The notes under the pieces: generated by a model
What the model was told of the DNA's origin: nothing
The model's database searches: none
Seen by the model: only the letters and a program-made list of their open reading frames with translations
Assembly (NCBI GenBank): GCA_019096065.1
Contig: JAGUCH010000005.1
Coordinates: 6,820,001 to 6,884,000, forward strand
Reading direction: 5' to 3'
DNA from: Paracyclopina nana
Taxonomy: Eukaryota > Arthropoda > Copepoda > Cyclopoida > Cyclopettidae
DNA: 64,000 bases
Position numbers and translations under genes: made by a program
Shown: positions 22,091-31,775 of the stretch, piece after piece
Layout of the letters: the number at the start of each line of letters is the position of its first letter
Position numbering within the stretch: position 1 is the stretch's first letter

Positions 22091-25000
22091 CTAGCGGTGG
22101 CAGCAGATACCTCGTTGTTTCAGGCAGAGCTTGTGCGGTTGGTGCTTGTTGCAGGGCAGCAGTGCATCGTCGCGACTTGCTTGCTTGTCGCCGCTTCTCG
22201 TTCTGGAGCGCGAGGTCTCTGCGAGCTTGTCTTGGCCTCCTAATATTTGCTGTGAATATTCCTGCAACATTTCTGCTGCCGTTCTTCTTTTCCTCGGTGG
22301 TGGCCGAGGTGTTGGTGATGGCGGCGGCGAGTTGTGGCCGTAATCATCGGGTGAGATTTGGTCCTGCTGCTCACCTTCATTCGGAGGGGTGTCATTATCG
22401 TCCTGTGACATGTGTTCAAACATGGTGCAGTCATATTCTGGAATGGTTGGATCGTCGTTGAATGGCGGAATAGTGTCATCCTTCGCATGTGGGAATCCAT
22501 ATTCGCGATCCGTTGGTGCTACTGCATATTCGAACGCATGTGTAGTTTCGCTGGGCTGTTCATCGGAGGCTGGGTCGGGGGCGTGCATATGCTCCGCAGA
22601 TTCATCTCCCGGCATGTCGAAGTCCATGTTTTCCGTGGGAGGCGATGTGATGGTCTCGGCTTGTGGATCTGACGGTTCGATGTACCGTTTCAGTCGGTCC
22701 ACGGAGACAACCTGCTTCTTGGTTAGCGGCCATGATGGGTCTGGCGAGATTTCGTACGTGAGCTCGTTGATTCTTTTCTCGATGGTCCAAGGGCCGGTCC
22801 AGAAAGTTTGCAACTTTTTGGATATTGACCGCACGACCCTTGGCGTGAACAGCCACACTTTCTGGCCTGGGGAGAAGGCTTGCTTATCCATATGATAGGC
22901 CCGTCTTTGCCGTTCAATGGATGCAGAAATGTTCTTGCGAGCCCACTCATGCGCGAGTTGTATCCGTTCCCGTAGCTGCTTGGCGAAACGGCCAGCTTCG
23001 GTTGCCTTATGCACTGCCGGCTGCGGGTCCCCAAAGATGAGATCGAGGTTGGTGGTAGGTTGCCTGCCGAACACCATTTCATAGGGAGCCAGCCCCGTGG
23101 AGCGATTCTTTGTGGTACGCAAGATGAATAATGCAAACGGCACTACTTCGGCCCATTTAGAATAGTGTCCCTTGATCATTTTACGTATGAGCTCGTTAAG
23201 GTCACGGTGGGCCCGCTCTACTGGGTTGCTCTTTGGGTTGTATGACGGCGTGGTGGTGGCCTTGATGCCTAAAGCCGAGCATACTTCCCTCATGAGGTGT
23301 GCTGTGAAGTGAGTACCTTGGTCGGTGTGCAGGCGCTCCGGCAGTCCAAAACGGGGGATGATTTCCGTCGTGAGGAATCGTACCGCTGTCTCGGCATCAT
23401 TGGATCGGCATGGGAAGGCTTCGATCCACTTACTGAACACACACTTGGCCGTGAATAGGTACCGGTGCTGGTTGGACGTGGGCTTGAACGGGCCCACATA
23501 GTCAAGGCTGAGCACCTGGAACGGAAATCCAGCATGGCGTGGTACCAGGGTGTGCCGCTGATCCGAGGTTGCGGGTTTAGATTTCTGACACAGCAAGCAG
23601 GACTTTACGACCTCATCGGCCACTCTAGCCATGTTTGGGAAGTAGAAGTGTTGAGCTGCCCGATGGATCAGGTTGTCTCGACCCTGGTGTCCCATGGTTT
23701 CGTGCACGTGCCTCAGACTGGCCTCCTCCCACTTGCGAGGTACGATGAGCCGAGTCGAGGGCCGGCCTTGCGGGTCACGCAGCCGGAGAGCTCCTTGCTG
23801 GTCCAGGCATAGGCTGTTGAATTGTTCCATGAGTACCCGCCCTCGGGCGGAGGCAGCATCGAGGTGGGCTCTGGAGGGAGCTTGCTGGAGTTTGACCAAT
23901 TGGCGCAGCGTCACCAGGTCGTCATCCTCCTCCTGAGCTTCGGCCCATAACTCCGGTTTGGTGGGAATGAGCTTCAGGCTGGCCACGCGGAAGAAGTCGT
24001 CATCGGAAACTTCAGCGCTAATGTGGTCTCCTGCTTGGTCCAAATGAGGCGCCCGACTGAGGGAATCGGCATTGCCGTGCTTGGTGCCTGCCCGATGGAC
24101 GACCTCGAAGTCGTAGTTGGAGATGGTGTCGAGCCACCTGGCCAACATGCCCGTCGGAGCCTCCATGGAGCGAATCCATAGCAGAGCCCGGTGGTCGGTC
24201 CGGAGGATGAACCTTCGATGCTGCAAGTAGTATTTGAATTGCTTGATGAAGATAATAACAGCGACCAGCTCTCCCTGGTTGGCGGAATAATTGCTCTGGG
24301 CCGAGGTCAACTTCTTTGCTCCGTACAAGATGACTCGCTCCTTGCCTCTCTGCACCTGGGACAAGACCGCCCCTACTGCCCTGTTCTCTTGGGAGAAGTC
24401 GGTGTCCAAGATGAACGGGTTTGGGGACGCGAAGTCGGGATACGCAAGGACCGGGGCCGACACGAGCCGCCTTTTGATCTCCTCGAAAGCATCACGATAC
24501 TCCTGCGACGGTTCGAAGGTCTGAGTATCAGAAGTCCCATCATCCTTGGATAGCCGGGCAGTCAGTGGCGCGGCGATGTGTTGGTATTTCTCGATGAAGG
24601 CCCGGTAGTAATTGGCCTTGCCCATGAAGATGCGAAGGAGTTTGCGAGTGTTGGGTAGCGGCCACTTGCGAATGAGGTCTATGTAAGCTGGCATGACTTC
24701 CAGGCCTTTCGTGGTGACAACATGTCCGAGGTAAGTCACCCTGGTCTGGAAGAGGTGGCACTTGGTGGGCTTGAGCAACAGGCCTGCCTTCTGATGGGCC
24801 TGGAGGACGATCTTGAGGTTTTGCAAGTGCGAATCGAAATCGGGGGAGTGAACCAAGCAGTCGTCCAGGTAGGGCAGGGCCACGTTCCATGGCACGCCCT
24901 CTAATACCAGGCGGTTCAAGCGGCTGTATGTCTTAGGGGCATTCGTGAGCCCGAAAGGCATCTTCAAGAAGGCATACGAGCCATCCCCAGTGGAGAACGT

Positions 25001-26401
25001 AGTCTTCTCCACGTCCTCAGCGCGAATCGGCACTACGTTGAAGGCTCCCACCGCGTCCAGGGTGGAGAACACGGTGGAGCGGGCTAGCCGGCTCAGGTTG
25101 TCCCTCACGTCCCCGATGGGGTGGGAATCGACCGCCGTGATTTTGTTGAGCTCACGATAATCCACGCACCAACGGAGACTGCCGTCCTTCTTGCGCACGG
25201 GGACCAGTGGGGCTGACCACGGGGATGAGATCGGAGTGATGACCTCTTCTTCCAACCACTTATGGATCTGCTCCTTCAAGGAGGACTCCAGGTTGGGGTT
25301 GATTGGCCTCCGCCTAATGTTGATCGGTCGGGCGCCAGGCTTGAGATCTATCGCATGCTCCACCAACTTGGTCTGCCCAGTGCGACCATCGAAGGAGAAG
25401 GCGCCCAGGTACGCGGCCAGCAGGGACGCGGCCGCCCTCAGGCGTTCGGGATGCCGGCGAAGGAGGTCGTTTTCTTTCAATCCGAATGCTTGAATCGTGA
25501 ACTCGATCTTCTCCTGTGGGCTGGCATCAGGGGGCAGCCCCGGCGGCGGCTCCGCGGCCCGGATAGCTTGGAGGTGTGGTGCGGATGCAGCGAGGGCAGC
25601 GGCCTCCATGGGCTCGTACTCCCTTAGCACACCGTAAAGAGTGCCCCCCTTTACTTGCAAGGGGTGATCCAGTGGGTTCAGCATTCCCACCAGCAGGTGG
25701 CCTCCTGCGGAGGGTCGCACCACGGCGTTCAGCCAAGGAGCCAGCTGGGTTTCTTCAGCGAACTGCCCTTCAGCCTCCAGGACTGCGGGCTTTGCATCGC
25801 CGTGAGGCCATAGAGCGGCAACGGCCGCGACGAGAGCAGTGCTGCGTGGCGGGACAGTGGCCGGCCGGAGGACACATATTGGGTATTCCCCCGGGGAAGG
25901 CTGGCTGGAGGCCGACAGGGCCCCAACCAGCGGAACACATTGGCCGTGAATTCTCAGGGCACCCCGCGAGTGGAGCTGGTCGATGCGGTGGTGGCTCAAG
26001 AAGGGCCCCGAGAGGTTGAAGTCCATAGACAAATTGCGCACCACTGCCGGGCGGATGGAGAACACGTGAGGGTGCTCCACGAACTGCACCCGTAGAGGCT
26101 GCTTGAGTTCCCCCAACACTTGCAGCCGATGGCGGGCGTGGGCCGTGCCCACAGCGGTCATGTCCTCCAGGGGTCGCAACCCGTGGGGGAGGACTCCCAG
26201 TCGCTTAGCGAAGTCCTCAGAGATGCAAGTGCGCCAGCTGTTTCCGCTGTCCACTAAGGCTCGCGTCTTGATGCGGCCGATGTGCACTGGCACTTGGGTT
26301 AAAAATTGTTTATGCTGTGTGATGTGGTCTAATGCGGCCAAGATGAGGGATGCTGGCGTGACCCGGGCGGAGCCCTCTACAACCGGGTCGGGTCGTTTCC
26401 C
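22091..26401 (-). CDS. pol: Pol polyprotein: protease, reverse transcriptase, RNase H, integrase
   Basis: The frame is open from the gag overlap to 22091; the part from 26341 alone is 1416 residues. In order from there: aspartic protease (ALVDSGNSWRTC, near residue 30); RT with LVPVRKKDGSLRWCVDYREL and the catalytic YLDD; RNase H (FILDTDFSQEN, RTDHRALLW); integrase with an HHCC zinc domain (HVHETMGHQGRDN...CLLCQKSK) and DDE core (SLDYVGPF, HTDQGTHFT, NPVERAHRDLNELIRK), then a GPY/F-type module (FWTGPWTIEKR). This is the Ty3/gypsy order. No ATG is needed: the frame is entered by -1 shift at 26401-26395. A hydrophilic tail of about 190 residues follows the integrase and has no recognised domain. 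All catalytic residues appear present. Confidence 0.93.
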   Translation of the reverse strand, partial: GKRPDPVVEGSARVTPASLILAALDHITQHKQFLTQVPVHIGRIKTRALVDSGNSWRTCISEDFAKRLGVLPHGLRPLEDMTAVGTAHARHRLQVLGELKQPLRVQFVEHPHVFSIRPAVVRNLSMDFNLSGPFLSHHRIDQLHSRGALRIHGQCVPLVGALSASSQPSPGEYPICVLRPATVPPRSTALVAAVAALWPHGDAKPAVLEAEGQFAEETQLAPWLNAVVRPSAGGHLLVGMLNPLDHPLQVKGGTLYGVLREYEPMEAAALAASAPHLQAIRAAEPPPGLPPDASPQEKIEFTIQAFGLKENDLLRRHPERLRAAASLLAAYLGAFSFDGRTGQTKLVEHAIDLKPGARPINIRRRPINPNLESSLKEQIHKWLEEEVITPISSPWSAPLVPVRKKDGSLRWCVDYRELNKITAVDSHPIGDVRDNLSRLARSTVFSTLDAVGAFNVVPIRAEDVEKTTFSTGDGSYAFLKMPFGLTNAPKTYSRLNRLVLEGVPWNVALPYLDDCLVHSPDFDSHLQNLKIVLQAHQKAGLLLKPTKCHLFQTRVTYLGHVVTTKGLEVMPAYIDLIRKWPLPNTRKLLRIFMGKANYYRAFIEKYQHIAAPLTARLSKDDGTSDTQTFEPSQEYRDAFEEIKRRLVSAPVLAYPDFASPNPFILDTDFSQENRAVGAVLSQVQRGKERVILYGAKKLTSAQSNYSANQGELVAVIIFIKQFKYYLQHRRFILRTDHRALLWIRSMEAPTGMLARWLDTISNYDFEVVHRAGTKHGNADSLSRAPHLDQAGDHISAEVSDDDFFRVASLKLIPTKPELWAEAQEEDDDLVTLRQLVKLQQAPSRAHLDAASARGRVLMEQFNSLCLDQQGALRLRDPQGRPSTRLIVPRKWEEASLRHVHETMGHQGRDNLIHRAAQHFYFPNMARVADEVVKSCLLCQKSKPATSDQRHTLVPRHAGFPFQVLSLDYVGPFKPTSNQHRYLFTAKCVFSKWIEAFPCRSNDAETAVRFLTTEIIPRFGLPERLHTDQGTHFTAHLMREVCSALGIKATTTPSYNPKSNPVERAHRDLNELIRKMIKGHYSKWAEVVPFALFILRTTKNRSTGLAPYEMVFGRQPTTNLDLIFGDPQPAVHKATEAGRFAKQLRERIQLAHEWARKNISASIERQRRAYHMDKQAFSPGQKVWLFTPRVVRSISKKLQTFWTGPWTIEKRINELTYEISPDPSWPLTKKQVVSVDRLKRYIEPSDPQAETITSPPTENMDFDMPGDESAEHMHAPDPASDEQPSETTHAFEYAVAPTDREYGFPHAKDDTIPPFNDDPTIPEYDCTMFEHMSQDDNDTPPNEGEQQDQISPDDYGHNSPPPSPTPRPPPRKRRTAAEMLQEYSQQILGGQDKLAETSRSRTRSGDKQASRDDALLPCNKHQPHKLCLKQRGICCHR
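26360..26401 (-). promoter_or_regulatory. Programmed -1 ribosomal frameshift signal between gag and pol
   Basis: GGGAAAC (26401-26395) stands in the gag frame as G GGA AAC, the X XXY YYZ slippery form. Slipping back one base enters exactly the open pol frame. After a 5-nt spacer the arms GACCCGG (26389-26383) and CCGGGTC (26366-26360) pair perfectly across a 16-nt loop that contains the gag stop. Confidence 0.8.
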
Positions 26402-27729
26402 GCCGGCGTATTTCCGGAAGCTTCCGACTCGGCCTCAGGGCCGGCCTCACTGATCTCGTTGACCTTGGGCCGCTTGCCGGCGGACTGCTTGCCGCTGGAC
26501 TGGTTGGAATCGGAGGACCGCTTCCGGTCCGAAGGCTGGCCCGACCCCCACTTGCCCGAGGCGGACGAAGAGCGTTGCTGCAGTTGGCTTGCAGCTTTGT
26601 GCCACTTGTTGATCTTGGGGTTGTAACGGTTGTTGCGCTTGTCCCGCTCGAGGGCGCGGCACTCGGCCCGGCGATGGCCTTTCCTCTCGCAGTAGAAACA
26701 AGTGATGTCGGCATCGGCATCCGAGGAATGCAGGGCGGCTACTCGGCCTTTGCTTTGCCCGATCGTCATCCAACACTCGGCTTGGCAAGCGGCCTCCAGG
26801 GCATCGGCCATGGTGGCGAACTTGTGCCCGGCGAGGCCCATCACTACGTCTTTGCGGTGCATCTTGGTGACGAAGATGCGGATGAGGTCAGGGTAGGTCT
26901 CGACCTCCTTGGCGAGCTCCGGTCTGGCTCGAACAAAGATGCTCCTCAGGCGGGCATGCCATTGCGGAATAGCCTCATCTGCCTTCTGCTGGGCAGTCTC
27001 CAAGGCAATACGGGCCACCTGAGAGGACGTGGCGGTGACGAAGAACCTCTCGTACGCATCCAGCAGGTGCATGAAGGTGAAGGCTTCGTCACCCAGTCGG
27101 AGGTCGACCTCGTTGACCGTCCGGAGCGCCACCCCGACCATGGCGTGCTTGATCTCCATTTTCTTGGTGGCCTCCGAGGCCGTTGAACCCAAGAAGGTGG
27201 CCTCTACATGCAGGCGGAAGGTGAGCCATTTATCGGCCTCTGTGTCCTCAAACTTCTCAAGTTTCCGCTTGCGACCGGCGCGAGCCGCGGCGGCCTCGGC
27301 CTCGAGGCGCCGGGCTTCCGCCTCCACTTGTCGCAACTCGGCCTCCCTCTGTCTGGTCTCGAGGTCCGCGTTCCGTTGGGCTTCGAACCCGCGAAGGAGT
27401 TGGAGCATCATGGCTTGCATGTCTCCTGACGCCGGGGGTGCGTTGTTCGGCCCGGCCAATTGGGGCGGCGGAAGCCCGCCAGCGGCGCCGCCGCTTCCCC
27501 CTGTGGGCGTGCCCGATCGTGGGTGGGTCCCGCCCTGGGCCCCAAGTGGATTGCCTCCTTGGGCCCCGCCAACCCCGAGGGGGTTGCCCCCTTGGGCCCC
27601 GCCAACCCCGAAGGGCGCGAGGACCTCGACCTCCTCCCGGCGCGAGCCGGCGAGGTGGCCAGGATCGGAGAGATTATCGGGGTCTTCGTCAGCGGAAGAT
27701 GGGCGTTGCTTTGGTGATCGAAGCATCAT
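26377..27729 (-). CDS. gag: Gag polyprotein with CCHC zinc knuckle
   Basis: 450 residues from the ATG at 27729. The N-terminal third is low in complexity, with two copies of GVGGAQGGNPL near residues 42-63, then a charged helical stretch (RQREAELRQVEAEARRLEAEA), then a capsid-like helical region. A single CCHC knuckle (CFYCERKGHRRAEC, residues 344-357) would bind genomic RNA. The tail is rich in Ser, Lys and Arg. Gag builds the particle; the frame ends at a TAG (26379-26377) just past the slippery site, so most ribosomes would make Gag alone. Size and layout fit Ty3/gypsy gag. Confidence 0.9.
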   Translation of the reverse strand: MMLRSPKQRPSSADEDPDNLSDPGHLAGSRREEVEVLAPFGVGGAQGGNPLGVGGAQGGNPLGAQGGTHPRSGTPTGGSGGAAGGLPPPQLAGPNNAPPASGDMQAMMLQLLRGFEAQRNADLETRQREAELRQVEAEARRLEAEAAAARAGRKRKLEKFEDTEADKWLTFRLHVEATFLGSTASEATKKMEIKHAMVGVALRTVNEVDLRLGDEAFTFMHLLDAYERFFVTATSSQVARIALETAQQKADEAIPQWHARLRSIFVRARPELAKEVETYPDLIRIFVTKMHRKDVVMGLAGHKFATMADALEAACQAECWMTIGQSKGRVAALHSSDADADITCFYCERKGHRRAECRALERDKRNNRYNPKINKWHKAASQLQQRSSSASGKWGSGQPSDRKRSSDSNQSSGKQSAGKRPKVNEISEAGPEAESEASGNTPAGNDPTRL

Positions 27730-29227
27730 GATGTCTACTGTGCTATACAGAAGGAGTTAGCTTAAGCGTACAAGCAATTGAAAGTGTTGCGTTTTACCAG
27801 CGGTGAAATGGTGCAAAGCGAGAAGATTGGGGGTGTAATAGCCTTGGGAGCTTCCAAAGAACTGGGCTCGACCCCCCGATCAGCTCTCTTTTTATTGTCA
27901 CCAGATCAGCGCAACGGCCGCTCTCATGGCCAGCAGGGGAATTCTGGCCCCTCTGATAAATTGTTTTAAAACGACTCTCTCTCAAGATTGTTTACAAGAT
28001 CTGGTTTACGACCGGTGATTTAGGCGGCCAATTTTAGCTATTTAGCTATTAGCGAAGCTTCATTAGCAACAGGATGCGAGATTTAGTTTACAACTTCTTG
28101 CAGCTGCAACAGCAGTCGATCTCCCCTGTTACTAGGAGTAACCTTGGGAATGGGGCCATAAAGAGGCCAGCGGCTTGGTCTATTTACGACCGTATTTGCG
28201 CGACACAATGCCGGTCTCCGAGTGACCATTTATGGCCATATTTTGTGCCTGATCCAATCTCGAAAGTGACCGTGAGCGGATTAGCGATAAGCGGTTGAGC
28301 CGACCCATCTACGGGTCAAGGGATTAACTTCCCTATTAATACCTTGCTCAGTGATCCTGACTGATCCTCAAGAGCCAAGCCTTTTCCGGCCTTCGCCTGG
28401 CGGCCCGCCGCTGGGGTCCGCCTGACGGCTTCCCGAGGTATACTTCTCGGGGGTAATCGATAGTCGTGGCCTGATTTCTTTCTGGCTGCGCGCGCAGTAT
28501 TTGGGAGCGTGTAGTTAGTTGTTGTTTATTGATCTTAATGCAATCATTAACATGAATCGTTCTGACAAATGCGCGTTTTTCTGCAGAGTAACGCGGCCTC
28601 CCTGCCAAGGTTTCGATGGTGGCCTTGTTGCGAGGGCGAGGCTGTGATGGCGACTCAGGTGTCCAGCGATCTTGCTGCCTGAGGGCCCGTGCTCTCCTGG
28701 TGATGCCCGCCATTCTCTGTGGCGCAGCCTCAGCCGAGGACAAGCGAGGTGATTCTAGCGACTCAGGTGTCCAGCGATCTTGCTGCCTGAGGGCCCGTGC
28801 TCTCCTGGTGATGCTCGCCATTCTCTGTGGCGGCCTCAGCCGAGGACAAGCTTGCTCGGCGTACGATAGCCGGCTGACAGCGTATTCGCGATTTTCTGCT
28901 ATAGTGTCGCGATGCCTACTGCCACAACACCTCCATGCGATCCGGGCATACGGCCTCAAGGGACGCGCCCGACCTCGGCCTGGGGTGGATGCTGTGCTCT
29001 GGTCATTCTGACACGAATGCTTGACTGGCGCAAGGGTGACGACTCGCTGCCGGTGTCACCGGTGTCTTGCTTGGACTGTGGTGTTGGCCTACGGGTGTGG
29101 CTCCTTGCCACGCCCCTTTTGGTCCCATCTGGCTATTTGCTCAGCCATATTGCTGTCCCTTATTTGCGGGTTTGTTGGGGCGAAGGTGTCGATAACTCGG
29201 GGAGTTGTCCTCAGCACCGAGCCAACT
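27730..29227 (-). other. Retroelement 5' leader with a tandem duplication
   Basis: A 1.5-kb untranslated region between 5' LTR and gag. 28650-28757 and 28758-about 28860 are direct copies of a 108-bp unit with a few differences. The primer-binding site lies next to the LTR. Open frames here are short and have no recognised product. Confidence 0.7.
29207..29224 (-). promoter_or_regulatory. Primer-binding site
   Basis: TGGCTCGGTGCTGAGG begins three bases after the 5' LTR and starts with the TGG that pairs with a tRNA CCA end. I could not name the tRNA. Confidence 0.55.
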
Positions 29228-29422
29228 TGTAGGAGGTTCGTATAGACCCCCCGAGGATGACACGCGCGCCCGCGGGTAGCGATAGAAGAACTTGCTACTG
29301 AAACTAGTCGAGATGTTTACTCGAGTGCGTCCGTTTATTAACTGCTGTACAATTCGTTTCACCGGGACGGGGCGCTCGCAGGCGCCCACAGAACACACCC
29401 GTATACCCGTGTTCCTGCTACA
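29228..29422 (-). repeat. 5' LTR (195 bp)
   Basis: Identical by eye to 19057-19251. No obvious TATA box was found inside. Confidence 0.92.
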
Positions 29423-29610
29423 ATGCATATTGTCTCATAGCAAATTGTCACATAGCATTATATCCTATGAGACAATTTGCAAGGTGACAAATTCCTATGA
29501 GACAATTTGCTATGTGACAAATGCCTATGAGAAAATTTGCTATGAGCCAATATGCAATAGACATAGTGCTATGTGACAATATGCTATGATACAATATGCT
29601 ATAAATTGAC
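29423..29610. repeat. Continuation of the 15-bp minisatellite, switching orientation
   Basis: The first 35 or so bases continue the array left of the element. From about 29461 the units are reverse complement (CTATGAGACAATTTG, CTATGTGACAA). Confidence 0.8.
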
Positions 29611-30215
29611 AAAACAGAACTGTCCATGGATCAACTGCTCTGATGTAGAAGAGTTCTTGGATTTGCAGGTAAAACATACAGTCTATGGATGGGCAAGAAG
29701 GATGGACATAATTTGCCACCCGTAAAGATACTATGTTAGTCTACTCTATCCAAGGATGATAGAAAACAGTATCATAACAAAAACATGCCATGGGCCTACA
29801 ATTTTGTAGAATCACTTAAGGGCAAAAATGATACTTTTAAAAGTTATGGGGAATGCAAAATTAGGGCTCCACGCAAAAATTCACTTCATTTGGCCAAGGC
29901 CTGCTGGAGATATTGCACATATATTAAAAACGCTTACAAACAAGTACCCTTGGGGGTCCGAATCGGAAAAAAGTCATTAATACAAATTGTAGCCTTGACA
30001 ACTGGGAGCCGCACACAAAAATTCAACTCATTTTGTTTCATGAGAGCAAGAAAAATAGAAGTCTGTCATTTGGTGGGAAAAAATGGCCCAAATAAAGATC
30101 AAGCTCGATTGGGAGAGGAATTCACATGCCAAATTTCAGGTCGCCTGCTCAGTATGTGCACAGGGCTTACAAATAATCATACTAGTTCCAATGTTGATGT
30201 CTCTTTTTCATTTGA
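29611..30215. other. Degenerate repeats, no gene
   Basis: 29610-29760 has remnants of the GATCCAAGGAC repeat family. A 174-codon open frame at 29785-30309 runs into the tandem repeat and has no family signature; I do not call it a gene. Confidence 0.4.
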
Positions 30216-30221
30216 TTCTAC

Positions 30222-30700
30222 TAAATGTGGAGGGTGGGCCTTCCACCCACTCCCTAATTACTATGTAATGACAAGCATACGGCCTGCCCTAAAGTGTTCA
30301 ATTAAGTAGCAGATAATTTGATTCCGCTCAATGTGAAAGTGCCTTCGGCCCACTCCCTAATTACTATGTAATGGCAAGCCTAAGGCCTGCCCTAAAGTGT
30401 TCAATTAAGTAGCAGATAATTTGATTCTGCTAAATGTGGAGGGGGGGCCTTCGGCCCACTCCAAAATTAATATATAATGGCAAACCTATGGCATACCATT
30501 GAAGCTTCATGTTAATTGGCAAGCCTACTGCCTGCCCTAAAGTGTTCAATTAAGTAGCAGATAATTTGATTCCGCTAAATGTGGAGGGTGGGCCTTCGGC
30601 CCACTCCACAATTACTATGTAATGGTAAACCTATGGCATACCATTGAAGCTTGTTAATTGGCAGGCCTACGGCCTGCCCTAAAGTGTTCATTAAGTAAGT
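30222..30700. repeat. Tandem repeat, about 106-bp unit with hairpins
   Basis: Four diverged copies begin near 30222, 30330, 30428 and 30573. Each has AAATGTGGAGGGTGGGCC, a TTCGGCCCAC hairpin half and AGTGTTCAATTAAGTAGCAG. The GC-rich hairpin is the same kind as the SINE tail. Confidence 0.75.
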
Positions 30701-30721
30701 AGCAGATAAAATTGATCATTA

Positions 30722-30948
30722 AGTATGTGTCTCAAGTGGCTCACTGGTAGAGTGTCTGGCTGCAGAACAGACTGTACCTGGTTCAAATCCCACAAGGGTC
30801 ATAGAAATTTTTCCATTTTTCTGGATCACAATTTACTTCCTGGTCGATATCCTGGTCGATATCCTGGTACAGTTTCCTGTCTGGAAATTGGATCCTGACG
30901 TAGGTCACAGCGAAATGTGGGGGGCGGGCCTTCGGCCCGCCCCCCAAT
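30722..30948 (+). mobile_element. tRNA-derived SINE, full copy
   Basis: The head at about 30733-30800 has A box TGGCTCACTGG, an anticodon-loop remnant CTGCAGA (GCA, Cys-like) and B box GGTTCAAATCC. The body has TTTACTTCCTGGTCGATATC and CAGTTTCCTGTCTGGAAA. The tail is GTCACAGCGAAATGTG followed by a hairpin with a 12-bp stem and TTC loop at 30919-30945. Confidence 0.75.
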
Positions 30949-31775
30949 AATGCAAGACTCTTTGTTCTGCCAGTCTATCCAAGAACAGTGTGTTTTGTCG
31001 ATCCAGTGACTGATTGCTGTTGCAATCTAAGAATATACAATGTATTCTAGCTGTCGATCCAAGCATAATCCATTTCAGTCTATCCAAGGACAGTATGTTC
31101 TAATTGATCCAAGTCTGGCCACAATATTCACTGAATTAATTTAACTTTTGATCCTCTAATTTACACAAATCATTCTTGGCAAATCATAATATTTAATGAA
31201 GTCATCTGCTAAATAATTGTACAATTCTTAGGCCCAGTTCACCTAGCACAATGACAATATTGAAAAAAAGGAAACATTGACATTGAATTCTCAATGGCAA
31301 AGGTATATGTTTCAAACAAAACAATTATGCAGAAAAAATTGATAAAATGTTTTTGAAAGTACCTGATATTTACAAATATCTTCATAATATTGCCCCATAA
31401 TGACACATCATTATACCGGGAGACCTTAAATTAATTCAAAAACTGCTGTAAGTACTTTTTGTAAAGTTTTGTTATACCTTGGGGATTACCATAATCAACC
31501 ATATTTTAGAAACATCAATAATCATGTAGAATAAAAGCACCAAAATAATGAATCACCTCATTGGTTTCATAAGAGCAGAGTTTATGGTTCCTCAATATAA
31601 AACTTTCATGATAAATTGTATTTAATCAGCTGCTTATTTTCTTAGTCTAGCTCAGATCAATAATTTCTATCATTGCAATGTAAAACAGAAATGAGCCACA
31701 CTTGTAACTCCTTGCTACCAGTGAAGCATGCTCCCATTTCTTTATAAAATAAAGGGCTACTTTCAAATATCTCCG
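30949..31775. other. Repeat remnants then plain AT-rich DNA
   Basis: 30950-31110 carries GATCCAAG-type repeats. A Harbinger-like end GGCCCAGTTCACCTAGC sits at 31231 without a visible partner. The rest shows nothing. Confidence 0.4.

Larger units (their letters stand above)
19052..29427 (-). mobile_element. Complete Ty3/gypsy-class LTR retroelement with env-like gene
   Basis: The element spans 19057-29422, flanked by the 5-bp target duplication ATGCA (19052-19056 and 29423-29427). Transcribed leftward, it has: 5' LTR 29228-29422, primer-binding site at about 29224, a 1.5-kb leader, gag (27729-26377), pol reached by -1 frameshift (to 22091), env-like gene (21740-19260), purine tract and 3' LTR 19057-19251. 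Pol order protease-RT-RNase H-integrase is that of Ty3/gypsy. Reading the two 195-bp LTRs against each other I find no difference. All three long frames are open, so it looks recent and possibly still active. It is visibly richer in G+C than its surroundings. Confidence 0.93.

Noticed and set aside
20004..27760. Many plus-strand open frames opposite gag, pol and env (for example 27029-27760)
   Set aside because: Shadows of GC-rich coding sequence on the other strand; no domains.
29785..30309. 174-codon plus-strand open frame
   Set aside because: It runs into the 106-bp tandem repeat, has no family motif, and its composition is like the surrounding repeat DNA.
30733..30800. Possible functional tRNA-Cys
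   Set aside because: Same SINE context; acceptor ends do not pair. The true tRNA-Cys is at 62113-62184.
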